Shown here: positions 1 through 7,837 of the stretch, piece by piece
How positions within the stretch are numbered: the stretch's first letter is position 1
How the letters are laid out: each line of letters starts with the position of its first letter
Assembly: GCF_003970695.1 (NCBI RefSeq)
Contig: NZ_CP034570.1
Location: forward strand, 3,410,001-3,474,000
Origin: Maribacter sp. MJ134
GTDB taxonomy: Bacteria > Bacteroidota > Bacteroidia > Flavobacteriales > Flavobacteriaceae
Reading direction: 5' to 3'
Length of the DNA: 64,000 nucleotides
The notes under the pieces: generated by a model
Databases searched by the model: none
What the model was told of the DNA's origin: nothing
Seen by the model: only the letters and a program-made list of their open reading frames with translations
Translations under genes and position numbers: made by a program

Positions 1-102
1 AAATAGGTAATTTGTTCTAAATAATCTCCATAACCAACACCATCATCACGTAGTACGGTTAGCAAGGTTCCATATTTTTGATATTATACTTGAGTCTGTC
101 AT
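1..102 (-). pseudogene. hsdM: Type I restriction-modification DNA methyltransferase HsdM, N-terminal fragment with a frameshift, runs off the left edge
   Basis: Only the first 102 bases are visible. The ATG at 102-100 lies 2 bases after the hsdS stop, so hsdM is the third gene of the R-S-M operon. The first 15 codons read MTDSSIISKIWNLAN and the frame then stops at TGA (48-46). Removing one base of the GG pair at 57-58 gives an open frame continuing VLRDDGVGYGDYLEQITY, which is the highly conserved HsdM N-terminus. HsdM supplies the S-adenosylmethionine-dependent adenine methylation and forms the modification complex with HsdS. If the extra base is real, the methylase would be truncated at codon 18, and an active HsdR would then be dangerous or must also be dead. 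A sequencing error cannot be excluded from one read of the base. Identity as HsdM is inferred from this short stretch and from its position. Confidence 0.72.
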
Positions 103-104
103 TT

Positions 105-1625
105 TTACTTTTGTTTATTCTCTGCTTTAATTTTTTCTAATAAAACAGAAGCAGGTTGATAATCTTTATGTTTTTTACAAGCGGTTATTTCTTCTTCGCT
201 TAACAGTTTGCCTTCAAATGCTTTTTTAAGAATGCTTTGGCGTAAGGCTTGGGCTTTTTCTAAACTTTCTTTTATGCTTTCTTCTATGTTGTCACAAACC
301 GATAGACGACTTTCAATTTCTTGAACAATTTGATGTTGTTCTTGCTTTGAACATAAAGGATAAGGAAGCTCTTTTATTATACCCAAATTTAGAATATCCA
401 TTGTTGCTCCGTGAGCTTTTAAACTATATAAACTTTTTAAGAAAGCGCTTTCAAAATAGTATTTGAAAAAGATTGAATCATAAAATTTGTTAAGAGAGAT
501 TTTAACCAAGCGAGGATTAATAATTCCGTCTTCACAATCTTTTGGTAAAACCAATACTTTACCAACAGTACCAACTAAAGAAATTAGAATGTCATAAGGT
601 TTTACAGCACAGTTTATTAAAGAATCATATTTTTCTTGATTTACATAATAATAACCAATCTTATGGTTGTTTGCGATTACTTGTTCCTGTCCATAAATCT
701 TATAACCAGATTCTTTGTAAAATTCTTTTTTTAAAGATGAACCAAAAGGGCCAGCTTTCAATGAACTAGCTTCGTGACTTGCAATTTTATCTGCTTTAAC
801 CCAATGCCAATATTTATTTAAAGTTGGTAATTTCTCCAATTCGTCATCAGTTAGACTGATTAATTCTTTTATGAATTTTGGTTTTGCAGGTTTTTTATCA
901 TTTGCTCCTTCGTTTTTCCAAAGTTTAACTGCATCTTTCCATTTAGATAATTCCTGTTCTTGATATTTTTGTCGCTCTTCTTTTATTTGCTCCAACAATT
1001 CATCAGCAGAAGGTAAGCTGGTTTGTTTTTCTCGCCATTCTTTGGTCAATTCTCCCTCAAAAGCCTTTTTTAAAACCGCTTGTCTATAAACAATCAATTG
1101 GTCTTGTGCTTTTTTTAGGTCTGCAATACCACTATCTAAACTGCTAAATAATTCTTCTATTTTTTTGACGATTGCTTTTTGTTCAACTAGAGGTGGTAGT
1201 GGAAATATTATTGGTTTTATTAAACCGAAACTTATAGCTGGCATTGCTGCACCTTTAATTCTTGAAATTATCATTTGATAAAAAATTGGTGACTTTAAAA
1301 AAAAATATAAATAGCGTTTAGAAATGTTTATTTCTGGTATGATTCTAAATATGTTGTTTGCTATAGCTCCTGAAATACCAGAACATACAAATCCAGTTGT
1401 AGCACCATATCGTACCATTGAAATATCACCCTTAGCAACAATATTTATGTCATTTGGTTTATCGATGTAACGAGGTTCATCTTTACCTTGAGTAAAATCA
1501 ATAATTCTTAAAAAACGAACTCTATTTTCAATGTCCTCGGTATATTGTTTTCCTTTCGGCACTTGAACTCCTTGTGAAAATTTACATAATTTTCCTAATT
1601 CAATTTCAACCCAATCTTCTCTCAT
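105..1625 (-). CDS. hsdS: Type I restriction enzyme specificity subunit HsdS
   Basis: DNA-recognition subunit of a type I restriction-modification complex. At 506 residues it has the expected two-fold repeat: a target recognition domain (about 1-150), a helical conserved spacer (about 150-205, with LKKAFEGEL at 185-193), a second recognition domain (about 265-430) and a second helical spacer (about 430-480, repeating LKKAFEGKL near 465). The two LKKAFEG copies mark the pseudo-symmetric helices that set the distance between the two half sites. The start codon overlaps the hsdR stop by one base (TAATG), implying translational coupling, and the stop lies 2 bases before hsdM. The recognition sequence cannot be read from the protein. 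Both recognition domains look intact. Confidence 0.93.
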   Translation of the reverse strand: MREDWVEIELGKLCKFSQGVQVPKGKQYTEDIENRVRFLRIIDFTQGKDEPRYIDKPNDINIVAKGDISMVRYGATTGFVCSGISGAIANNIFRIIPEINISKRYLYFFLKSPIFYQMIISRIKGAAMPAISFGLIKPIIFPLPPLVEQKAIVKKIEELFSSLDSGIADLKKAQDQLIVYRQAVLKKAFEGELTKEWREKQTSLPSADELLEQIKEERQKYQEQELSKWKDAVKLWKNEGANDKKPAKPKFIKELISLTDDELEKLPTLNKYWHWVKADKIASHEASSLKAGPFGSSLKKEFYKESGYKIYGQEQVIANNHKIGYYYVNQEKYDSLINCAVKPYDILISLVGTVGKVLVLPKDCEDGIINPRLVKISLNKFYDSIFFKYYFESAFLKSLYSLKAHGATMDILNLGIIKELPYPLCSKQEQHQIVQEIESRLSVCDNIEESIKESLEKAQALRQSILKKAFEGKLLSEEEITACKKHKDYQPASVLLEKIKAENKQK

Positions 1626-4444
1626 TATGCTGCTAGTACTTCATTGAGTTCGTTAATAATGTCATTCATTTGGTTGCCAAATAATTGATGCATTTTTCCT
1701 TTTCCGCCTTTGGCATCAAAAGGTGTATAATCCAAATCGTCCCAAGCGATATGGTAACTGCTCACTACATGGTCTTTTATCATTCGTAACCAATCTAATT
1801 GTTCTTTTGTAAAGCGGTTGTGTTGTCCTGCGTTTTGCTTAAAAATCCACGTTTTAAAATTGTTTTCAATGGTTTTATCGTAGGCTTTTAATTCACTATC
1901 AATACCACAAGCTCTTCTAATTAAAGATACCAATGCAGTTAATTCGTCTTTAGGCTGTTTGCTCCCTTCGACTCCGCTCAGGGTGACATTTTCGACCTGA
2001 GTATAAGCATCCCAAACGAGATGTGGAGTCAATAAAGGTTTATCCATTCGCAATTTCTCCATCACCTCTTTTATCATTTTGAACGTAATGTCTCTGCGGT
2101 TATAAGGTTGGTTGTAAAAAATGCTCAAGGCTTTAATTTCGTCTTTGTTGGCTTCTAAATATTCGGTAAAGTCTTTTACAATTTCGTTTGCTTTATCTAC
2201 AGAGGTGGTTTCCCATTCGCTTTTTGTAACCGTATCTATGTTTACGCTGTCAATAATTTGTTCGTGTTGTTTACGAACATTATCCAAATAACTATTTAAT
2301 TCTCCATTAAACGTTTTACTTGCTTCTAAAATTAATTGTTCTTGTGCATTCTTTTTTGCGTCTTCAATTAAAGCAGGTGTTTGGTCTTGAACAGGAATTT
2401 TGTCAATCTCAATTTGTGCTTTCGTTTCAATTACATCTTGGTCGAAAGCAGTAATTAATGCTGCCGTCATTTGTTTCAAATTCTTACCACCAGAAAATTC
2501 CAATAATCTATCTTTTTCCTTTTCTGTAATTTGTTTCTCTAAACGAATTAATCGGTTTGCTAAAGACAAAAACAAATCTTCGTCTGCAACACCCATTGTT
2601 ACAGCTCCTAATAAATCTTTCATAGGAACAGAAGGTTTACGTTCTAAAGGTCTGCTGTCCGTTTTTTTAGATTTGGTGGCACCAACAGCATCTACAATAA
2701 CGAAATGTGTTTTGGTTTTGGCTGTTTTTGTTACTAATTGTAAAGAATCACTATTGATAGTTCGTGTTCCACGACCTTTCATTTGTTCAAAATAGTTAAT
2801 ACTTTTTACATCTCGCATAAACAATAAAACCTCTAAAGGTTTTACGTCTGTTCCTGTTGCAATCATATCAACTGTAACTGCAATTCTTGGATAATACGAA
2901 TTTCTAAAACGATTCAATACCGATTTTGGGTCTTCCTCAATTTTGTAAGTTACTTTTTTACAGAAGTCATTTCCTTCATCAAATTCTTCTCTAATGATTT
3001 TTATAATATCGTCTGCGTGACTATCTGTTTTTGCAAACACTAACGTTTTTGGTACTTCGTAATCTCCATTTTCGTCAATACGATTTGGATAAATAGTCGT
3101 TTTTAATGCTTTTTTATATTCGCGAATTATATTTCTAATTTGACTTGGATTGACTACTTTTTTATCTAAATCGTTGCGTTTGTACTCGGTGTCTTCATCT
3201 TCTTGTTGCCAACGTTTTTTACGAGTTAGTTTATCTCGTCTGTCAACAAACCAACCTGCTTTTATGATTTCACCTTTTTGAGAAATCTCCGTTTCAATCG
3301 TATACACATCATAAGGCACATTTACACCATCTGTTACCGATTCTTCGTATGTGTATTGACTAACAACGTTTTCATTAAAAAAACCGAAGGTTCTTTTATC
3401 TGGTGTTGCCGTTAAACCAATTAAAAAAGCATCAAAATAATCTAGTACTTGTTTCCATAAATTATAAATGGAACGGTGCGCTTCGTCAATTACGATAAAA
3501 TCAAATTGCTCAATGGGTACTTTTGGTGTGTACTCAACAGGAACAGCTTTGTTTTTGGACATTTTATTTTGAAGCCATGAGTTTTCATTAGGGTTTTCAA
3601 GTTCTGCACTTTCGTCCAGTTCTTCTCCTTTTAGAATAGCGTAGAGGCGTTGTATTGTTGAAATACACACTTGACTATCTGAAGCAATATAACTTGATGA
3701 TAAACGCTGAACATTGTAAAGTTCTGTGAATTTTCTATTGTCATCATTTGGCTGAAAGGTCATAAACTCTTGCTCTGCTTGTTCGCCAAGGTTTTTGGTG
3801 TCAACCAAAAACAAAATACGTTTTGCATCAGCGTGTTTTAGCAAACGATACACAAAAGTTGCTGCTGTAAATGTTTTTCCAGCACCAGTTGCCATTTGAA
3901 TTAAGGCTTTTGGTCTGTTTTTTTTGAAAGAATGTTCCAAATTATTAATCGCAACAATTTGAGCAGGACGAAGTCCAGTTTCATCTAATGCAGGAATTGA
4001 CAACAATCTTTCTCGAAGACTTTTTTCTTTTTTTAACCATTCTGCAATTGTTTCTGGTTTATGAAAACTAAAAACATTTCTACCTCTTGGTTTTGGGTCT
4101 CGATAATCTGTAAAACGTGTTATTGTTCCTGTGCTTTCATAAACAAAAGGCAAAGGGTCATTATTTAAATATTTTAGTTTTGCGTTGGCATAATTTGAAG
4201 ATTGTTCCTCAACAACTGTAAGTCTGTGACCTTCGTCCTCACGTTTTGCTTCTATAATTCCGACAGGTTTTCGGTCTACGAACAGAACATAATCGGCAGG
4301 TCCAACATCTGTTTGGTATTCACGAACAGCAATTCCCTTTCCAGTAGATAAGTCAACTTTCCTTTTCGACTGAACTAACCATCCAGCTTCACGTAGCATT
4401 TCGTCAATTTTATCACGTGCTATTTGTTCTGGATTTTGGTTCAA
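1625..4444 (-). CDS. hsdR: Type I restriction endonuclease subunit HsdR (EcoEI-like)
   Basis: Motor and nuclease subunit of the type I system, 939 residues. The N-terminal nuclease fold shows the PD-(D/E)xK residues (D51, then E65-A-K67 in IIEAKRE). A superfamily 2 helicase follows, with Walker A ATGAGKT at 185-191, the DEAH box (VIDEAHRS) near 318 and GLTATP shortly after. The C-terminal part matches the EcoEI-type R subunit that contacts the methylase. It is first in the operon. Near residues 815-825 the coding sequence contains an in-frame 24-base copy (1964-1987) of the repeat that fills 4581-6347, encoding VTLSGVEG; this segment looks inserted because the residues on either side read as normal family sequence. 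Whether the insert leaves the enzyme active is unknown. No stop or frameshift is visible inside hsdR. Confidence 0.93.
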   Translation of the reverse strand: MNQNPEQIARDKIDEMLREAGWLVQSKRKVDLSTGKGIAVREYQTDVGPADYVLFVDRKPVGIIEAKREDEGHRLTVVEEQSSNYANAKLKYLNNDPLPFVYESTGTITRFTDYRDPKPRGRNVFSFHKPETIAEWLKKEKSLRERLLSIPALDETGLRPAQIVAINNLEHSFKKNRPKALIQMATGAGKTFTAATFVYRLLKHADAKRILFLVDTKNLGEQAEQEFMTFQPNDDNRKFTELYNVQRLSSSYIASDSQVCISTIQRLYAILKGEELDESAELENPNENSWLQNKMSKNKAVPVEYTPKVPIEQFDFIVIDEAHRSIYNLWKQVLDYFDAFLIGLTATPDKRTFGFFNENVVSQYTYEESVTDGVNVPYDVYTIETEISQKGEIIKAGWFVDRRDKLTRKKRWQQEDEDTEYKRNDLDKKVVNPSQIRNIIREYKKALKTTIYPNRIDENGDYEVPKTLVFAKTDSHADDIIKIIREEFDEGNDFCKKVTYKIEEDPKSVLNRFRNSYYPRIAVTVDMIATGTDVKPLEVLLFMRDVKSINYFEQMKGRGTRTINSDSLQLVTKTAKTKTHFVIVDAVGATKSKKTDSRPLERKPSVPMKDLLGAVTMGVADEDLFLSLANRLIRLEKQITEKEKDRLLEFSGGKNLKQMTAALITAFDQDVIETKAQIEIDKIPVQDQTPALIEDAKKNAQEQLILEASKTFNGELNSYLDNVRKQHEQIIDSVNIDTVTKSEWETTSVDKANEIVKDFTEYLEANKDEIKALSIFYNQPYNRRDITFKMIKEVMEKLRMDKPLLTPHLVWDAYTQVENVTLSGVEGSKQPKDELTALVSLIRRACGIDSELKAYDKTIENNFKTWIFKQNAGQHNRFTKEQLDWLRMIKDHVVSSYHIAWDDLDYTPFDAKGGKGKMHQLFGNQMNDIINELNEVLAA
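1964..1987. repeat. Solo copy of the CTTCGACTCCGCTCAG repeat inside hsdR
   Basis: The bases at 1966-1981 are identical to the repeat core found at 5028-5043, 5149-5164, 5777-5792 and 5917-5932. The flanking CCC and GGGTGAC form the terminal CCCT/AGGG and GTGAC parts of the element. It is in frame in hsdR and contributes codons for V-T-L-S-G-V-E-G. Identity over 16 or more bases to a repeat only 3 kb away is seen directly; insertion is inferred. Confidence 0.8.
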
Positions 4445-4580
4445 CTTGTAAAATCTTTTGTGGAGGAGTTAATGGTACCACCAAAATAAGGCTTCAACTT
4501 CGCATTAAAAAGGGCATTTACGTAATTTTTAAGGATTTCCTTACAAAAAGAGGTTTTAGTTTAAAGTTTGCGTTATTTCA
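4445..4580. other. Intergenic stretch upstream of hsdR
   Basis: This stretch separates hsdR from the repeat field and must hold the promoter of the hsdR-hsdS-hsdM operon on the minus strand. I see no full TAnnTTTG/TTG pair in it and no ORF worth calling. The homology to the repeat units begins abruptly at 4579-4581. Confidence 0.4.
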
Positions 4581-5335
4581 GTTCGAGTGACGCCCTGAAA
4601 GAGACGTTGTATCGAGACTTCGGGAGAGAACCCTTTAGTTCACATGAGCTTCTCGATACTAATTTCCTCGTGCCTCGAAAATTCACTCGAAGTGACAATA
4701 GGTTTTAGAAGAGAGTTCAGTGACAATAGAGCTATTGAGGACATTGTAATATGTAAGCTTCTCGATACATTTTCACTTCCGCTCAGTGACCACTCACAAA
4801 ATTCACTCGAAGTGACATCTCGCTTTTCTTTCTGTCTGTTCGAGTGGCGCCTTGTAAGAGGCGTTGTTCCCGAGACTTCGGGAGAGAACCCTTTAGTGCA
4901 CATGAGCTTCTCGATACTAATTTCCTCGTGCCTCGTAAATTCACTCGAAGTGACAATAGGTTTTAGAAGAGAGTTCAGTGAAAATAGAGCTATTGAGGAC
5001 ATTGTAATATGTAAGCTTCTCGATACCCTTCGACTCCGCTCAGTGACCACTCACAAAATTCACTCGAAGTGACATCTCGTTTTTCTCTTCTGTCAGTTCG
5101 AGTGGCGCCCTGGAAGCGGCGTTGTTCCCGAGACTTCGGGAGAGAACCCTTCGACTCCGCTCAGGGCATCGCTCTTTGGAACATTTAAGCTTCTCGATAC
5201 CAATTTCCTCGTACCTCTTAAATTCACTCGAAGTGACAATAGGTTTTAGAAGAGAGTTCAGTTACAAATAAGCTTTTCTTTACTCCCGAAGCTTCGGGAT
5301 TGCTCCCTGAGGTGAAAAAACCACTCGAAGTGACA
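4581..5335. repeat. Left repeat field: nested palindromic repeat in about 258-bp tandem units
   Basis: Left-end motif GTTCGAGTG occurs at 4581-4589, 4838-4846 and 5096-5104. Right-end motif CACTCGAAGTGACA occurs at 4684-4697, 4804-4817, 4942-4955, 5061-5074, 5225-5238 and 5322-5335. The two motifs are near-perfect inverted complements. The distances 4581 to 4838, 4838 to 5096, 4684 to 4942 and 4804 to 5061 are 257-258 bp, so the field is a tandem array of two full periods and a diverged third. Inside the units are smaller inverted pairs (ATCGAGA/TCTCGAT), short palindromes such as CCCGAGACTTCGGG and CCCGAAGCTTCGGG, and the core CTTCGACTCCGCTCAG (5028-5043, 5149-5164). ORFs across the field are translations of the repeat on either strand and show no protein family. 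Confidence 0.92.
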
Positions 5336-5354
5336 ATCAGGTTTACTAAAATAC

Positions 5355-5648
5355 TTATCGGTTAAATTTTTTCTTTGCAAGATTGGGAAGACGTTCAAAC
5401 TCACCTTGAATTAATGCTTCTTTTTTCGCTCTTGACCATTTTTTGATTTGTTTCTCGGTCTCAATAGCTTGTTGAGGTTCGGTAAATTCGCAATAGAAAA
5501 CCAATTGAACTGGTCTTCTAGAAGAGGTGTAACTGTCCTTATACTTTCCGTTTTGATGTGATTCCACTCGTTCGCTTAAATCTGATGTTATTCCAGTGTA
5601 ATAGCTATCATCCGAACATTTTAAAAGGTAAACGTAAAATATTTTCAT
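5355..5648 (-). CDS. Single-domain GIY-YIG endonuclease embedded in repeats
   Basis: A 97-residue protein of the UPF0213/YhbQ type of stand-alone GIY-YIG nucleases. Visible family features are the first strand with Y-V-Y-L at 5-8, the Y-T-G of the second motif half at 17-19, Arg27 and His31 on the following helix (SERVESH), and the metal-binding Glu65 in the helix TEKQIKKWSRAKKEALI. The C-terminus is Lys-rich. All catalytic positions appear present, so the protein should be an active metal-dependent nuclease. The gene is a single cistron bounded 19 bases downstream and 40 bases upstream by copies of the palindromic repeat. It has no other neighbour within 900 bp on the left or 700 bp on the right. 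The family has no firmly assigned cellular role; repeat mobilisation or maintenance is an inference from location only. Confidence 0.9.
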   Translation of the reverse strand: MKIFYVYLLKCSDDSYYTGITSDLSERVESHQNGKYKDSYTSSRRPVQLVFYCEFTEPQQAIETEKQIKKWSRAKKEALIQGEFERLPNLAKKKFNR

Positions 5649-5688
5649 GATGTTAAAATAGCAAAATTGTATTGAATGGATATGCGTT

Positions 5689-5843
5689 GTCAGTTCGAGT
5701 GATTTGTTGGCTGAGCGGAGTCGAAGACATCAAATAGTATCGAGAACGCAATGGAACACAAAAGCTTCTCGATACCCTTCGACTCCGCTCAGGACAGGCA
5801 TTTTGAACTTCGCTATCGCTTCGTTGAAAACACTCGAAGTGAC
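5689..5843. repeat. Best-preserved full repeat unit, nested inverted arms
   Basis: From outside inwards, GTCAGTTCGAGTG (5689-5701) pairs with CACTCGAAGTGAC (5831-5843, 12 of 13). CTGAGCGGAGTCGAAG (5711-5726) pairs perfectly with CTTCGACTCCGCTCAG (5777-5792). GTATCGAGAA (5737-5746) pairs perfectly with TTCTCGATAC (5766-5775), leaving a loop of about 19 bases. The single strand could therefore fold into one long interrupted hairpin. A degenerate relative lies at 6216-6347, where the middle arm has changed to CTGAGCGTAGTCGAGG and its partner is lost. Confidence 0.88.
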
Positions 5844-6347
5844 AATAGGTTTTAGAAGAGAGTTCAGTGACAATAGAGCTATTGAGGAAATTGTAATATG
5901 TAAGCTTCTCGATACCCTTCGACTCCGCTCAGTGACCGCTCACAAAATTCACTCGAAGTGACATCTTGTTTTTCTTTTTGTCAGTTCGAGTGGCGCCCTG
6001 TAAGAGGCATTGTTCCCGAGACTTCGGGGGAGAACCCTTTAGTGCACATGAGTTTCTCGATACTAATTTCCTCGTGCCTCGAAAATTCACTCGAAGTGAC
6101 AATAGGTTTTAGAAGAGAGTTCAGTGACAAATAAGCTTTTCTTTACTCCCGAAGCTTCGGGATCGCTCCCTGTGGTGAAAAAACCACTCGAAGTGACATC
6201 TCGTTTTTCTCTTCTGTCAGTTCGAGTGATTTGATGGCTGAGCGTAGTCGAGGACAGCAAATAGTATCGAGAACGCAATGGAACACGAATGCTTCTCGAT
6301 ACATTTTCAACTTCGCTATCGCTTCGTTGAAAACACTCGAAGTGACA
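5689..6347. repeat. Right repeat field: same palindromic repeat family on the other side of the GIY-YIG gene
   Basis: Left-end motif GTTCGAGTG occurs at 5693-5701, 5984-5992 and 6220-6228. Right-end motif CACTCGAAGTGACA occurs at 5831-5844, 5950-5963, 6088-6101, 6185-6198 and 6334-6347. Spacings of 119, 138 and 97 between consecutive right ends (5831, 5950, 6088, 6185) mirror spacings of 120, 138, 119 and 97 in the left field, so blocks are shared between the two sides. ORFs of 60-110 codons in this stretch are translations of the repeat and are not called. Confidence 0.92.
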
Positions 6348-6395
6348 TATATATTATGTGTCCGATACCTGAGCGGAACCGAATGCAAAGCAATC

Positions 6396-7100
6396 CTACC
6401 GCAGACTCCAAATCTCGTAAATGGGTTTTCCTTTGCTGCTAAGACCGGAATGGTGCCAGTCCCCATCTTTAAGCTCGTAGTTAAATTCTAGGCTGGCGCC
6501 TACGCGTGCATTGTCTCGGGAGAAAAATTCTATGTGCTCGGTATACTTGCCATCTACTGTGGTGTACGTGCCGCCACCGGTGCCCATAAATTCCTTGGTT
6601 TCGGTATTGTAGGCAATCCATTGAAAGCGGGTTCCGGATAGTATTTTCATGGTTTTTCTGGGACGGTCCGTATTTCGTTTTTGGATTTCTCCGTCGCGCA
6701 TACGCCCGGAAATCAACCAGGCACCGGCTAAGGCACCGGGAGTGCCGTTATCAATTCGTTTCCATACGGTATTCGAGTCTTTTAGTTTTAGTTCGTCCGC
6801 CGTTAGCTCAATTTCAAAGCTACTCGTCGTACCTACACGTTCGGGTTTTTCAAAATGGAACTCCACCGTTTCGGTAAGGGAATTATCCGCCAAGGACCAC
6901 GAACCACCATTGGTGCCTACAAAGTCACCCGTCTTGGCATCATAGGAAGTAGCTACTTGGTGCGATGCCGAAAAGATGACCACGTTTCTTAGCGTGCGAC
7001 CGTCCTTTTCCATAGTGGCTTCCCAGGCGCCAACTAAGGACTGGGTATAGCCCAAACTACAGGTGAACAATACAAGAAAATAACCGGCAAATTTTTTCAT
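6396..7100 (-). CDS. Secreted protein of two lipocalin-like repeats
   Basis: A 234-residue protein with a cleavable signal peptide (MKKFAGYFLVLFTCSLGYTQ). The mature part is an internal duplication: residues about 21-115 and 125-234 each run from a G-A-W motif (LVGAWEA, LAGAWLI) through F-V/M-G-T-x-G-G (FVGTNGGSW, FMGTGGGTY), then T-E-x-(V/I)-E-F and R-V-G. This resembles the lipocalin-like, DUF4488-type small beta-barrels of Bacteroidota; that assignment is tentative and no ligand can be named. It stands alone between the repeat field, which ends about 50 bases past its stop, and a terminator upstream. Confidence 0.75.
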   Translation of the reverse strand: MKKFAGYFLVLFTCSLGYTQSLVGAWEATMEKDGRTLRNVVIFSASHQVATSYDAKTGDFVGTNGGSWSLADNSLTETVEFHFEKPERVGTTSSFEIELTADELKLKDSNTVWKRIDNGTPGALAGAWLISGRMRDGEIQKRNTDRPRKTMKILSGTRFQWIAYNTETKEFMGTGGGTYTTVDGKYTEHIEFFSRDNARVGASLEFNYELKDGDWHHSGLSSKGKPIYEIWSLR

Positions 7101-7177
7101 AATAGCAAGAATTTAAGAGCCAATAAAGTACTACTTTTTCAGTGCAATCGCAAACGGTACAGGCCCTGGAAGTGCAT

Positions 7178-7213
7178 AAAAAAATGCCCTTATCCGGTAA
7201 AGGATAAGGGCAT
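7178..7213 (-). terminator. Rho-independent terminator after the cytochrome c gene
   Basis: ATGCCCTTATCC (7184-7195) and GGATAAGGGCAT (7202-7213) form a perfect 12-bp stem with a six-base loop. On the minus strand it is followed by a run of seven T (7178-7184 read as A on the plus strand). It sits 22 bases past the stop of the minus-strand gene at 7235. Confidence 0.85.
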
Positions 7214-7234
7214 TTAATACCTTGTATTTTAGAA

Positions 7235-7714
7235 CTATAAGGTTCTTAAGTATTCTGCAACGTTTCGTGCTTCTTCCTCGGTAAGGTTTTGGTTCAGCAT
7301 AATAGCGTTGTTGTATTCTTTTAAAAGTGCTTTTGCAATAGGGTCTTCCTTGAGCATTCCATCAGGATTTAAAATCATGTTCATCACCCATTCCGGACTT
7401 CTACGCTCGTAAACACCTTTTAAGGCTGGACCTATCATTCGTTGTTCCGCCATATGACAAGCCGTACAGATGGCTTGATACTTAGCTTCACCGGCAGCGG
7501 CCATTTCCGCATCGATATCATCCGCAAAACTCACCGATTTTATGGGTCCTACTCCTTTATTGTCCATATCCACGGGAACACCTTCGGAGGTATCCGCAGC
7601 TTTCACTTCTTTCTTGGCACGGTTCATTTCAAAACCATCCTTCTTTTCTTCCTTCTTTTCGCCACAGCTTATCACTAAGGCGCTTAGCACTAATAAGGTG
7701 AGTAGTTTTCGCAT
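7235..7714 (-). CDS. c-type cytochrome lipoprotein
   Basis: A 159-residue exported electron carrier. A lipoprotein signal peptide ends at Cys17 (LVISC), followed by a Lys/Glu-rich tether. One heme-binding site, CTACH, is at 83-87 and the class I cytochrome c fold extends to the C-terminus; a Met such as Met139 in NNAIMLNQNLTEEEA could be the sixth iron ligand. The final helix EEARNVAEYLRTL is typical of the fold. The gene is monocistronic with its own terminator downstream. The redox partner cannot be named. Confidence 0.88.
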   Translation of the reverse strand: MRKLLTLLVLSALVISCGEKKEEKKDGFEMNRAKKEVKAADTSEGVPVDMDNKGVGPIKSVSFADDIDAEMAAAGEAKYQAICTACHMAEQRMIGPALKGVYERRSPEWVMNMILNPDGMLKEDPIAKALLKEYNNAIMLNQNLTEEEARNVAEYLRTL

Positions 7715-7837
7715 TTCTTTGTCTTTTAAGCGTTGTTGTTATTAGAAGGTCTAAGATAGGAATTTTTATCCGTAGCAGCGGCTTGCGATACGATACAAAA
7801 TGATTTTTTCTTGTGAATTTTTCATGCTGTGTTGCCT

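Noticed and set aside
5355-5648. Classical insertion sequence around the GIY-YIG gene
   Set aside because: No transposase domain, no target duplication that I can see, and many repeat copies on each side instead of one terminal pair.
4581-6347. CRISPR array
   Set aside because: The intervals between repeats are themselves repeated and not unique, unit lengths are uneven, the motifs are inverted pairs, and no cas gene is present.
4640-6491. Open frames of 63-142 codons on both strands in the repeat fields
   Set aside because: They translate the palindromic repeats, occur in both directions over the same bases, change frame between copies and match no family.
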